NCBI RefSeq assembly: GCF_001579175.1
Contig: NZ_KQ970762.1
Span: 48,451 to 112,450, forward strand
DNA from: Streptococcus oralis
Lineage (GTDB): Bacteria > Bacillota > Bacilli > Lactobacillales > Streptococcaceae
Length of the DNA stretch: 64,000 nucleotides
Direction: 5' to 3'
Positions 57,684 to 64,000 of this stretch are shown here, piece after piece. The notes beneath the pieces were generated by a model, which was not told the origin of the DNA, made no database searches, and saw nothing but the letters and a program-made list of their open reading frames with translations. Position 1 is the first letter of the stretch; each line of letters opens with the position of its first letter. A program made the position numbers and the translations under genes.

Positions 57684-59837
57684 CTAGCTATTGACCAAAT
57701 GAGCGTAAAAGCCATTCTGTGCAAGCAAGTCTGCATGGTTGCCTTCTTCGACAATCTTGCCTTGATCCAAGACAACAACCTTCTCTGTTCGCTCAGCAAT
57801 GGTCAAGCGGTGGGCAATGAAAATCAAGGTCTTGTCTAAAGCCATGAGATTATCGACAATCCGCTTTTCTGTCAAGATATCCAGACTACTAGTCGCCTCG
57901 TCCAATATCAGAACAGGCGCATCCGTTAAAAGAGCACGCGCCAAAGCAATTCTCTGCCGTTGCCCCCCAGAAATACCTGCCCCATCCGAAGTCAATTCTG
58001 TCTGATAATTCAGTGGCATGCGCTCGATATCCTCCCGAATCTCAGCCAATTCAACTGCTCGTAAGATATCTTCCTGCGTCGTCCCTTCCTTGGCTCCAAG
58101 GAGCAGATTCTCCAAAATCGTTCCGTTAAAGACATAGGGCTGTTGAGGTAGATAGTTGATATACTGGCGCAAGGCTTTTTTATCAATCTGATTGAGATTG
58201 ACACCACCCAGACTAATCTCTCCCTGACTAGGGGCATAGAAATTAACCATCATCTTTGCCAAAGTGGTCTTACCCGAACCTGAAATCCCCACGAAAGCCA
58301 TCTTAGACCCTTGCGGAATGGTCAAATTGATATCTGACAAGACGTCACGACCATAGCCATACTTATAGTGAACCTGCTTAAAAGTCATATCTCCCTTCAT
58401 CATACTCAGATCTTCTACCGTTTTCTTCTCCTCAAACTCCGAAGCTACCAGATAAACCTCATTTAAGCGATTATTGGCAACCTGCGCTGTCTGAAGTTTG
58501 GTTTGCAGGTTGATGATATTTTCCAAAGGATTGGTAAAGTAAATAAGCAAAGTATTATAGGTAATCAACTGGCCCAAACTCATCTTGCCATCCATGACCA
58601 GAACAGCTCCCATCCAGAGAACACCAACATTAAGCAAAAGCTGGGCAACTTTTTTTAGAGCCTTTTGCTGACTTTCTGCCCGACTGTAGGTAAAGGATTT
58701 TTTCAGATAAGTCACAAATTCCTTGTCAATCTTTTGATAGCGTGAACTTTCACTGGTCAAAGACTTAATGGTCTCAATACCGTTGATGTCCTCGATGATG
58801 GAAGAAGATAGAACCGCATTGGCTTCCATAGTGTCCCGATTCATCCTTTCAAAAGGCTTCATAAAGGCAAAGATAATCACTGTATAGATGGGAAGTGCAA
58901 GCAGACTAATGAAAAAGAGTGTCATATTTTGTGAAAACAAGACAAGCGAGATAATCAAGATCGTCGACACATCTAAAAAGATAGACAAGATGGTCGAAGC
59001 TAGCGCATCGATGATACTATTGGCATCTGTAAAACGAGACACGATTTCCCCTGTTCTGCGTGTCGCAAAAAAGGACATTGGCAGGTGAAAAACATGCTTG
59101 ATGTAGGACAAAATCACATCAATCGACAAGCGTTGCCCAAGGATCAGTAGGAGATACTCCTGGGCATAAGACAAAATCTGCTGGAGAATATAGACGATGA
59201 CTAGTCCTATTGAGATAATGCCCAAGGTCGAACGCATCTGGTCTGGTACGTAACTGTCAATGATAGACTGGAGATAATAGGAGCCCACGATATTGATCAG
59301 GGTTACCAGGAGTGTTGCCAAAACGATATTAGCAATCAAGCCACGCTGTTTGAGCAAGATTGGCAAGAAGGATAAGAGCCCCTGTTTTTTCTCCTTATGG
59401 GGTTTATAGTCTGGAGACGGAGCCATAAAGAGACTGACTCCTGTCCATTCTTGCGCAAAGCGCTCACGGGAAATCTTGGTCAGCTTAACACTGGGATCTG
59501 GATCAGCGATATGGATTGTCTTCTTATCCTGACCTGTCACCACATAATAGTGGAGCAATTTCCCTTCCTTGAGCACATGGGCTACAAACGGAAAGGTCAA
59601 ATCCGGCAGATCAAAGAGCGTCATATCCGCCTTGATAGCCCGCGTTTCAAAACCAATTTCCTCTGCCACCTTTACAAGACCCAAAGCAGTCGTCCCATCC
59701 ATGGTCGTCTTGGCTAATTCTCGTAGATGAGCCAAGGAGTAATAACTACCATAGTAGCCAAAGACCATGGCCAAGGAAGCCACGCCACAATCCATCTGGT
59801 CCACCTGGGGACGATAGTGCCTTTTCCCAAATTTCAT
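57684..59837 (-). CDS. comA: ComA, peptidase-containing ABC exporter for GG-leader peptides
   Basis: 717 aa from ATG 59837, the family length; the ATG two codons earlier sits on the GGAG. C39 peptidase domain at 1-140 (catalytic Cys in Q-M-D-C-G-V-A-S-L-A-M, His in L-L-H-Y-Y-V-V). Six-span membrane domain about 160-440. ATPase with Walker A G-I-S-G-S-G-K-T-T near 510, I-S-G-G-Q-R-Q-R near 612 and V-L-I-L-D-E-A-T near 632. It cuts leaders after Gly-Gly and exports pheromone and bacteriocins; the two GG peptides upstream are likely cargo. comB follows after a 12-base gap but is frameshifted. Confidence 0.96.
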   Translation of the reverse strand: MKFGKRHYRPQVDQMDCGVASLAMVFGYYGSYYSLAHLRELAKTTMDGTTALGLVKVAEEIGFETRAIKADMTLFDLPDLTFPFVAHVLKEGKLLHYYVVTGQDKKTIHIADPDPSVKLTKISRERFAQEWTGVSLFMAPSPDYKPHKEKKQGLLSFLPILLKQRGLIANIVLATLLVTLINIVGSYYLQSIIDSYVPDQMRSTLGIISIGLVIVYILQQILSYAQEYLLLILGQRLSIDVILSYIKHVFHLPMSFFATRRTGEIVSRFTDANSIIDALASTILSIFLDVSTILIISLVLFSQNMTLFFISLLALPIYTVIIFAFMKPFERMNRDTMEANAVLSSSIIEDINGIETIKSLTSESSRYQKIDKEFVTYLKKSFTYSRAESQQKALKKVAQLLLNVGVLWMGAVLVMDGKMSLGQLITYNTLLIYFTNPLENIINLQTKLQTAQVANNRLNEVYLVASEFEEKKTVEDLSMMKGDMTFKQVHYKYGYGRDVLSDINLTIPQGSKMAFVGISGSGKTTLAKMMVNFYAPSQGEISLGGVNLNQIDKKALRQYINYLPQQPYVFNGTILENLLLGAKEGTTQEDILRAVELAEIREDIERMPLNYQTELTSDGAGISGGQRQRIALARALLTDAPVLILDEATSSLDILTEKRIVDNLMALDKTLIFIAHRLTIAERTEKVVVLDQGKIVEEGNHADLLAQNGFYAHLVNS

Positions 59838-59883
59838 ATCCATCTCCTTTTTTCTAATAATCTCTTAAAAACTTTGTAAGATT

Positions 59884-59950
59884 ATTTTAACCAAACAAGG
59901 AAGAAATAAGGGAATTATTTCTGAAAAAACAATATCCTCACCTGAACAGC
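59884..59950 (-). promoter_or_regulatory. comAB promoter with candidate ComE box
   Basis: Two 9-base imperfect direct repeats, GCTGTTCAG (59942-59950) and TTTTTTCAG (59921-59929), are 12 bases apart, the 9-12-9 layout of ComE sites (consensus near aCAkTTcaG). TAAAAT at 59884-59889 is a possible -10. The left repeat is a good match and the right one weaker. comAB is a known early-competence ComE target. Confidence 0.6.
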
Positions 59951-60001
59951 ACTTTTACCAAAGAAAATAGGCAGAACAAGAGTCCTGCCTAGAATATTCA
60001 A

Positions 60002-60148
60002 TTACACAGATTTCTTGCCTTTCCCACTTCTTTTGTGAATGGCGTATAAAACGATAAACGCAAACACAGGGGGTACCATATAACTACTTTCACTCATTGT
60101 TAGCTGAAACCCAAGAGTTGCTAGAATCGTAAAGTTGAAAATATTCAT
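60002..60148 (-). CDS. small hydrophobic ORF, 48 aa, possible remnant
   Basis: M-N-I-F-N-F-T-I-L-A-T-L-G-F then a second hydrophobic stretch and a basic tail K-R-S-G-K-G-K-K-S-V. The frame is open eleven codons further upstream with hydrophobic residues but no start, so this may be the C-terminal part of a decayed immunity-type membrane protein. No ribosome site is evident. Confidence 0.35.
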   Translation of the reverse strand: MNIFNFTILATLGFQLTMSESSYMVPPVFAFIVLYAIHKRSGKGKKSV

Positions 60149-60198
60149 TAAAAATAGGAAAATAATATAGTAGAAAATATTTTACAATCCTATTCATT

Positions 60199-60393
60199 CT
60201 ATTCTCCTTTTCTTTCTCCTTGGCCCCGACACAGTAAAATAAAAACCACTAAAAACAAGGAAATCGTAGGTAGATTTATTTTATTTACATCAGCCACGAT
60301 TCTAATAATTAGATAAGCCATCGAGCTAAATAATACAGTGGTCTCTGGCCAAGTTTTTCCTAGTAATTGAACAACTTTCATCTCAAACTCCAA
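60199..60393 (-). CDS. small membrane protein, 64 aa (possible immunity protein)
   Basis: One or two hydrophobic segments (about 18-35 and 41-55) and a charged tail (R-G-Q-G-E-R-K-G-E). An in-frame ATG five codons in (M-K-V-V-Q-L-L-G-K) is an alternative start. It lies in the immunity region behind a two-peptide bacteriocin. The assignment rests on size, hydrophobicity and location only. Confidence 0.45.
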   Translation of the reverse strand: MEFEMKVVQLLGKTWPETTVLFSSMAYLIIRIVADVNKINLPTISLFLVVFILLCRGQGERKGE

Positions 60394-60405
60394 TCTGATG
60401 GTCCA

Positions 60406-60594
60406 TCAATTCCCATTCGTACTTTCTTTTGTTTTGTACTTGTATCCTACATAAAACAGACCAAGCAGAATTGGATAGGTTTCTGGATAAAACAGGGTAT
60501 TGATCGGATTTTTCATAATCATATACGTTGCGATATAAAGAATGATCGATACGACAAAATACCCCTCAGCAAATCCTAATAAGATTTTTTTCAT
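60406..60594 (-). CDS. small membrane protein, 62 aa (possible immunity protein)
   Basis: Two hydrophobic segments (M-K-K-I-L-L-G-F-A-E-G-Y-F-V then I-I-L-Y-I-A-T-Y-M; and Y-P-I-L-L-G-L-F-Y-V-G-Y) with a basic polar tail K-Y-K-T-K-E-S-T. AGGAG lies about eight bases before the ATG. Twelve bases separate it from the next small gene. Location behind the bacteriocin genes suggests immunity; no sequence family recognised. Confidence 0.5.
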   Translation of the reverse strand: MKKILLGFAEGYFVVSIILYIATYMIMKNPINTLFYPETYPILLGLFYVGYKYKTKESTNGN

Positions 60595-60665
60595 AGCAGA
60601 CTCCTATTTACCTGATAAGAAATGCGGAGAAACTCCGCCATTTACATGCACAAAATCCTTTTCAT

Positions 60666-60890
60666 TCAGATTGATCTTTTATAGTTTTGATTATCTTTTG
60701 CCAAATCTTTGCAAAAAATACCAAAATAACCCGAAGCAAGCAAACCAACTACAGTCCATTGCCAATCAAAGGATACTAATGAACCTGTACGAATCAGATG
60801 AAGCGCGAGATGCAGGCCGATTGCCAACAAAGGAATTATAGTGGCTAGCTTAGGTAAGAGTGTATTGAGATTAAGGTTCCGATTGTTCAT
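60666..60890 (-). CDS. candidate bacteriocin immunity protein, 74 aa
   Basis: Two membrane segments (about 15-33 and 44-62) between polar ends. It begins three bases after the stop of the second bacteriocin gene, the usual place of an immunity gene. Its stop overlaps, in another frame, a leader-like stretch at 60604-60678. Confidence 0.6.
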   Translation of the reverse strand: MNNRNLNLNTLLPKLATIIPLLAIGLHLALHLIRTGSLVSFDWQWTVVGLLASGYFGIFCKDLAKDNQNYKRSI

Positions 60891-60893
60891 AAT

Positions 60894-61076
60894 CTAACGC
60901 CCTCTATAGCCATTATAGACTCCCAATCCAAGTGTACCTCCTGCTACAGTAGCCGCTGCTCCATAAGCTGCTACTGCTTTCCAGCCTACAAGCACTACCG
61001 TACCTATCGTTAATGTAATAACACCGCCTTGAACCTCTTCAAGTTCTTGAAAAGATAATTCTTGAAATTGTTTCAT
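60894..61076 (-). CDS. GG-leader class II bacteriocin peptide (second)
   Basis: 60 aa. The leader M-K-Q-F-Q-E-L-S-F-Q-E-L-E-E-V-Q-G-G ends in Gly-Gly at 17-18 with the expected L/E pattern. The mature part (42 aa) is hydrophobic, Gly/Ala-rich with G-x-x-x-G spacing (A-G-G-T-L-G-L-G-V-Y-N-G), typical of one half of a two-peptide class IIb bacteriocin. AAAGGAGG lies upstream. Presumably cut and exported by ComA. Confidence 0.85.
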   Translation of the reverse strand: MKQFQELSFQELEEVQGGVITLTIGTVVLVGWKAVAAYGAAATVAGGTLGLGVYNGYRGR

Positions 61077-61100
61077 TGCTAAGCCTCCTTTCTAGTCATA

Positions 61101-61292
61101 TTAAGGTCGCAATGCTTTTCCAATAGCATATCCTGCTCCATAAAGAGCTCCTCCAATTGTAACCACAGCACCTGCTACTTTTCCTGCTAAAATAATTCCA
61201 GCTGCTGTAATAATCAATCCCCCATCCACATCCATCAACTCTTCTTCTGTAAGAGCTACAAAGTTCTGTTCCATTTTGTCAAAATTTGTCAT
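61101..61292 (-). CDS. GG-leader class II bacteriocin peptide (first)
   Basis: 63 aa. The leader M-T-N-F-D-K-M-E-Q-N-F-V-A-L-T-E-E-E-L ends D-V-D-G-G at 24-25. The mature part (38 aa; L-I-I-T-A-A-G-I-I-L-A-G-K-V-A-G) contains several Gly-x3-Gly spacings, fitting the partner of the downstream peptide. AAAGGAG lies eight bases before the ATG. The third cin-box of the micro-ORF array (61404) lies upstream without a clear terminator between, so competence control like that of cibAB is plausible. Confidence 0.87.
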   Translation of the reverse strand: MTNFDKMEQNFVALTEEELMDVDGGLIITAAGIILAGKVAGAVVTIGGALYGAGYAIGKALRP

Positions 61293-61326
61293 CTTTTTTT
61301 CTCCTTTATTTTTTAGTTTATGGTCT

Positions 61327-61374
61327 CTAAGCTTTAAACCATTTTAAAAACCAGATTGGGTAAATTACTGAAAT
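61327..61374 (-). CDS. micro-ORF 3 (15 codons, ATT start), divergent copy
   Basis: The minus strand reads ATT then S-V-I-Y-P-I-W-F-L-K-W-F-K-A and stop, behind GGAAGG. It aligns with micro-ORFs 1 and 2 in the P-x-W-F-L-K-W-F core. The initiation codon is ATT, which is rarely used, so the copy may be weakly translated or decaying. Confidence 0.4.
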   Translation of the reverse strand: MSVIYPIWFLKWFKA

Positions 61375-61403
61375 CTTTTTCCTTCCTGTTCTTCTCACTT
61401 ATC

Positions 61404-61411
61404 TATTCGAG
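61404..61411 (-). promoter_or_regulatory. cin-box 3 (SigX-type), imperfect
   Basis: CTCGAATA on the minus strand, 7 of 8 to TNCGAATA, with TTTT nine bases upstream and micro-ORF 3 about 29 bases downstream. Confidence 0.5.
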
Positions 61412-61442
61412 AAGTGATTTAAAATGAACAGGTAAATTTCAT

Positions 61443-61493
61443 TTATTTTAAATACCATTTGATAAACCATGGCAATAAGATTGGTAAATACAT
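61443..61493 (-). CDS. micro-ORF 2 (16 aa)
   Basis: MYLPILLPWFIKWYLK, starting at ATG 61493 with AAAGGAG about 10 bases upstream. It shares PWFIKW-[FY]-L-K with micro-ORF 1 at the same spacing to a cin-box. Amphipathic, Trp-rich and cationic, without leader. Too short for gene finders; belief in it rests on the preserved ribosome site, start, core and stop in two copies. Confidence 0.6.
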   Translation of the reverse strand: MYLPILLPWFIKWYLK

Positions 61494-61526
61494 CGCGTAG
61501 TCTCCTTTCTTTTCTTCTTACCTATC

Positions 61527-61534
61527 TATTCGAA
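61527..61534 (-). promoter_or_regulatory. cin-box 2 (SigX-type)
   Basis: TTCGAATA on the minus strand with a T-rich stretch about 10 bases upstream (61545-61548), 33 bases before micro-ORF 2. Confidence 0.6.
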
Positions 61535-61566
61535 AAACAATTCGAAAATGAGCAACTTATTCATTT

Positions 61567-61617
61567 TTATTTTAAAAACCACTTAATGAACCAGGGATAA
61601 AAACCGGTAACATACAT
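61567..61617 (-). CDS. micro-ORF 1 (16 aa)
   Basis: MYVTGFYPWFIKWFLK, starting at ATG 61617 with AAGGAGG seven bases upstream, the best ribosome site of the three copies. Its C-terminal ten residues nearly match micro-ORF 2 while the first residues differ, as in a family with a conserved core. Hydrophobic, Trp/Phe-rich, net positive. Confidence 0.62.
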   Translation of the reverse strand: MYVTGFYPWFIKWFLK

Positions 61618-61648
61618 AAACGTTCCTCCTTTTTCTTTCTCGTCTCTT

Positions 61649-61670
61649 TATTCGCAATTTCTACTAAAAA
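61649..61670 (-). promoter_or_regulatory. cin-box 1 with T-tract (SigX-type promoter)
   Basis: TGCGAATA (61649-61656) with TTTTT (61666-61670) nine bases upstream reproduces the layout of streptococcal late-competence promoters (T-rich -25, TNCGAATA at -10). Micro-ORF 1 begins 31 bases downstream. It lies directly after the acpP terminator, so it starts a new transcript. Confidence 0.65.
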
Positions 61671-61696
61671 TTTTAACGTTTTTCTTTTTTCTGCAA

Positions 61697-61724
61697 ATAA
61701 AAAAACAACATGACTTGCATGTTG
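61697..61724 (-). terminator. terminator of acpP
   Basis: CAACATG and CATGTTG arms with a 5-base loop, followed on the minus strand by TTTTTTTATTT, eight bases after the acpP stop. Confidence 0.92.
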
Positions 61725-61731
61725 CTTTTGG

Positions 61732-61968
61732 CTATATTTTACCTTTAATGGTTTCGATTACATCTGTTACACTTTGAAGATGGTCAATTTCCTCATCGCT
61801 GATTTCGATTCCAAATTCATCTTCTAGCGTCAAGACGAACTCCATCAAATCCACTGAGTCTGCATCAAGATCGTCCTTCAAACTCAAGGCCTCTGTTACG
61901 ACAAAGTCTGCTCCCTGTCGCTCTTGGATAATGGTTACAATACGGTCAAAAATTTCTTTTTCTGTCAT
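61732..61968 (-). CDS. acpP: acyl carrier protein
   Basis: 78 aa, acidic, with the phosphopantetheine Ser in D-A-D-S-V-D-L-M-E-F near 38. It carries acyl chains for lipid synthesis. It follows plsX after 6 bases, the normal arrangement in this group. Streptococci also have an ACP in the fab cluster, so this is probably the second copy. Confidence 0.93.
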   Translation of the reverse strand: MTEKEIFDRIVTIIQERQGADFVVTEALSLKDDLDADSVDLMEFVLTLEDEFGIEISDEEIDHLQSVTDVIETIKGKI

Positions 61969-61974
61969 CTTTTT

Positions 61975-62967
61975 TTATTCTCCTGAAAATTCACGTGCAG
62001 TTTGGGCAACTACGTCTGTTTCTAGCATGGTACGAATCTGGCGAATCGTACTGTACACAGCCTTGGCATCACTTGAGCCATGGGTCTTAACAACAGGTGC
62101 TTTGACACCAAACAAGACTGCTCCTCCAACATCTGAATAGTTGAGCTGTTTTTTCAAACCTCTGAGACTATCTTTAAGGAGAAGAGCACCTAGTTTAGCT
62201 CGAAGACCGCCACCTGTAATAGCTGTCTTGAGCAAGCCCATGATTCCCATAGCTGTCCCTTCGATAGATTTGAGCACAGCGTTTCCCGTGAAACCATCTG
62301 TCACGACAACATCCACAACGCCATTCATCAGATCACGCGCTTCCACGTTTCCGATAAAGTTCAAACTTTCATCAGCTACTAGCAATTCGTAAGTTTCCTT
62401 ACGAAGCGGGTCTCCCTTGCTGCTTTCTGTTCCGTTGTTGAGCAAACCAACACGTGGTTTTGCAATCCCACGAACATTCTTGGCATAGAAGGAGCCGAGA
62501 ATAGAGTATTGATGGAGGTGCTGAGCAGTGTTTTCCGCATTAGCGCCGAGGTCAAGCATATCAAAGCCTTTTCCATCTATAGTTGGCAATGTTGACATAA
62601 GTCCAGGTCGGTCGATATTCTTGATACGACCCACGATGAAGAATCCTGCTGCCAACAAGGCACCTGTATTTCCTGCGGAAAGAACAGCATCTGCCTCTCC
62701 CTCTTTGACTGCCTTAGCCGCCAATATCATGCTGGCATTTTTCTTCTTACGGATAGCTTTTGTCGGCTCATCGTCTGAATCAATTTTCTCATCTGTATGG
62801 ATGATGCTGACACGCTCTGCGGCTGTTAGATATTGCTTGATTTTGCTTTCATCTCCGTAGAGTTGAATCTCAATATCTGAAAAGTCAGCTAGGGCTTGAT
62901 TGACACCCTCAACGATGGCTTGGGGTGCATAATCGCCACCCATAGCATCTACTGCGATTTTTTTCAT
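61975..62967 (-). CDS. plsX: phosphate acyltransferase PlsX
   Basis: 330 aa. [15 protein letters not shown] opening, [10 protein letters not shown] near 95 and [13 protein letters not shown] near 168-180 are family signatures. It makes acyl-phosphate from acyl-ACP for phospholipid synthesis. Four-base overlap with recO. Confidence 0.97.
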   Translation of the reverse strand: MKKIAVDAMGGDYAPQAIVEGVNQALADFSDIEIQLYGDESKIKQYLTAAERVSIIHTDEKIDSDDEPTKAIRKKKNASMILAAKAVKEGEADAVLSAGNTGALLAAGFFIVGRIKNIDRPGLMSTLPTIDGKGFDMLDLGANAENTAQHLHQYSILGSFYAKNVRGIAKPRVGLLNNGTESSKGDPLRKETYELLVADESLNFIGNVEARDLMNGVVDVVVTDGFTGNAVLKSIEGTAMGIMGLLKTAITGGGLRAKLGALLLKDSLRGLKKQLNYSDVGGAVLFGVKAPVVKTHGSSDAKAVYSTIRQIRTMLETDVVAQTAREFSGE

Positions 62968-63734
62968 TTGTCTTCCTCTTTTAGTAATTGTCCCCAGTCG
63001 GCTAGGGAATCAATGAATTTTTTTGATTTTAGATGAATCCCGACGTACTCTTCATAGAGTTGATCCATAAACTTGCGCAAGTCTTGCTTGATTTCAGACT
63101 TGAGCGAAATGGTCTCCAAGGTCTCAAAATCAATAGCCTGAAATTGATTGAGCAGATAAGGGATGTTGGGATTCAGATGGCAACGTTTCTCGTCCTCATG
63201 GTAATGGTCTGGACAGAGGCAAGCTCCATATTTGAAAGAAAAGTCAAAGGCCTGACCAACCCGATGGCAAAAGACACACTCATTAAAATTGAGCCCAATT
63301 CCAAATCGGGTCAAGATTTGAATTTCAAAAATATTGGTCAAAACCTGATAATCCAAACCCTCTTCCATCAACTCTAGAGTCTTTCTCAAGAAGGCAAACA
63401 AGGGAGCATCCTGCTGATTATCCTGCAAACTAGCATCTGCAAGAGCCGCAACATAAGTCGCATAAGCCATGACAAAGAGGTCGCTATTGATTTTGGGAAA
63501 GGTCATCACCTCATGATAGTCCTCAATGTAACTGAGTCCATCATCATTGATTCGCAAGAGAAACCGTGCCAACACCAAGGGCTGGATAACAGGAGCTAAT
63601 TTAGACTGACCTGCGTGTTTGACGAAAAACATGCGCTTCCCAGCCTGCTCGGTGAAGATCTTGACTAACTTATCATCCTCCCGAAAGTTACGATTGTAGA
63701 GTACGAGACCTTGACTCGTGATAGACTGGATCAT
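62964..63734 (-). CDS. recO: DNA repair protein RecO
   Basis: 256 aa. N-terminal OB fold ([16 protein letters not shown] near 9-24), helical middle and a zinc-type cluster (N-E-C-V-F-C-H near 148-154 and C-L-C-P-D-H-Y-H near 172-179). It works with RecR to load RecA. Overlaps plsX and the upstream aminotransferase gene by four bases each. Confidence 0.96.
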   Translation of the reverse strand: MIQSITSQGLVLYNRNFREDDKLVKIFTEQAGKRMFFVKHAGQSKLAPVIQPLVLARFLLRINDDGLSYIEDYHEVMTFPKINSDLFVMAYATYVAALADASLQDNQQDAPLFAFLRKTLELMEEGLDYQVLTNIFEIQILTRFGIGLNFNECVFCHRVGQAFDFSFKYGACLCPDHYHEDEKRCHLNPNIPYLLNQFQAIDFETLETISLKSEIKQDLRKFMDQLYEEYVGIHLKSKKFIDSLADWGQLLKEEDK

Positions 63735-64000
63735 GCTTCTCTCATGTACTCCTCAAGTCGTTTCATAGCCTCTCTGATTGTTTCCATGCTGGCCGCATAA
63801 GAGAGGCGAACATAGCCTTCTCCGTAACGCCCAAAGGCAGCACCCGGGATAAAAGCAACAGCCTTTTTCTGAGCAAAATCCTTTAGAAAAGCAAAGGAAT
63901 CTTGATTATAGCCTGCTGGAATCTTGGCAAAGATATAGAAGGCACCGTCTGGTTTGATAATCTCAAAACCAAGAGCAGTCATCTTTTCGATTATATAATC
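63731..64000 (-). CDS. class I/II aminotransferase, C-terminal part (start beyond window)
   Basis: The frame is open to the right edge; the last 89 residues are visible. F-E-I-I-K-P-D-G-A-F-Y-I-F-A-K, F-I-P-G-A-A-F-G, G-E-G-Y-V-R-L-S-Y-A-A-S and the end M-K-R-L-E-E-Y are typical C-terminal elements of fold-type I aminotransferases, including the Arg that binds the substrate carboxylate. By synteny it is the aromatic aminotransferase upstream of recO. Confidence 0.85.
   Translation of the reverse strand, partial: DYIIEKMTALGFEIIKPDGAFYIFAKIPAGYNQDSFAFLKDFAQKKAVAFIPGAAFGRYGEGYVRLSYAASMETIREAMKRLEEYMREA

Larger units (their letters stand above)
61327..61670 (-). repeat. three tandem cin-box/micro-ORF units
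   Basis: Each unit of about 120-125 bp has, in order, T-tract, cin-box, purine-rich ribosome site and a 15-16 codon ORF followed by an AT-rich tail. Units 1 and 2 are most alike (TTATTTTAAA tails, TATCTATTCGA cores on the plus strand); unit 3 is more diverged. Confidence 0.7.

Noticed and set aside
60625..60642. Terminator in the bacteriocin immunity region (GCGGAG/CTCCGC hairpin)
   Set aside because: No T-run follows on the minus strand and the hairpin lies within a leader-like reading frame.

Overview
The window comes from a mitis-group streptococcus close to Streptococcus mitis/oralis/pneumoniae. The main evidence is gene order: aminotransferase-recO-plsX-acpP-bacteriocins-comAB-purine cluster-strH-gntR-bgaC-PTS-agaS-lacD-galM-...-trkH-cabP-pavB-rr08-hk08-rpsD. 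This follows, read from the minus strand, the familiar origin-proximal region of the pneumococcal chromosome. Further support comes from a BOX repeat, YSIRK/LPXTG surface proteins, SSURE repeats of the PavB type and GG-leader bacteriocins.

Layout. 1-4.2 kb is accessory: a four-gene cassette (coiled-coil membrane protein, a 58-aa protein, a 154-aa protein, a Ycf46/FtsH-like AAA+ ATPase cut by the left edge) beside a dead tyrosine integrase next to rpsD. 4.2-9.6 kb holds rpsD with its leader, the two-component system hk08/rr08 and its neighbour pavB. 9.5-14.7 kb holds K+ uptake (cabP/trkH), a nucleoside phosphorylase, a lipoprotein and an acetyltransferase. 14.7-18 kb is a sulfur-transfer operon (three rhodanese domains plus a CoA-disulfide reductase) with a CstR-like repressor and its operator. 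18-21 kb holds small membrane proteins and a VOC protein. 21-34.6 kb is a host-glycan galactose module (BgaC, mannose-family PTS, AgaS, LacD, GalM, GntR regulator, StrH) with two perfect cre sites. 34.6-56.3 kb is the purine pathway (purC L F M N H D E K B), interrupted by foreign AT-rich genes at three points. 56.3-61.7 kb holds comB/comA, candidate immunity proteins, a two-peptide bacteriocin and three tandem micro-ORFs. 61.7-64 kb is acpP-plsX-recO and an aminotransferase cut by the right edge.

Most notable points. (1) Three tandem units of about 120-125 bp lie between acpP and the bacteriocin genes. Each has a SigX-type cin-box and a 15-16 codon ORF ending in a P-x-W-F-[IL]-K-W or PWF[IL]KW core. 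This looks like an undescribed competence-controlled micropeptide family. (2) Between purD and purE lie two RNA-like units with four matching helices whose sequences differ but whose pairing is kept. (3) An sce7726-sce7725-RES cassette sits between purH and purD, and other unexplained inserts sit in purN-purH and purK-purB, where fragments of the purK tail record past recombination. (4) Three genes (comB, strH, the RES gene) are broken in the same way: an A6 run where A7 would restore the frame. These are either recurrent slippage or base-calling errors, and this decides whether the strain can export its competence pheromone.

All family assignments were made by eye from sequence motifs; no database search was run.
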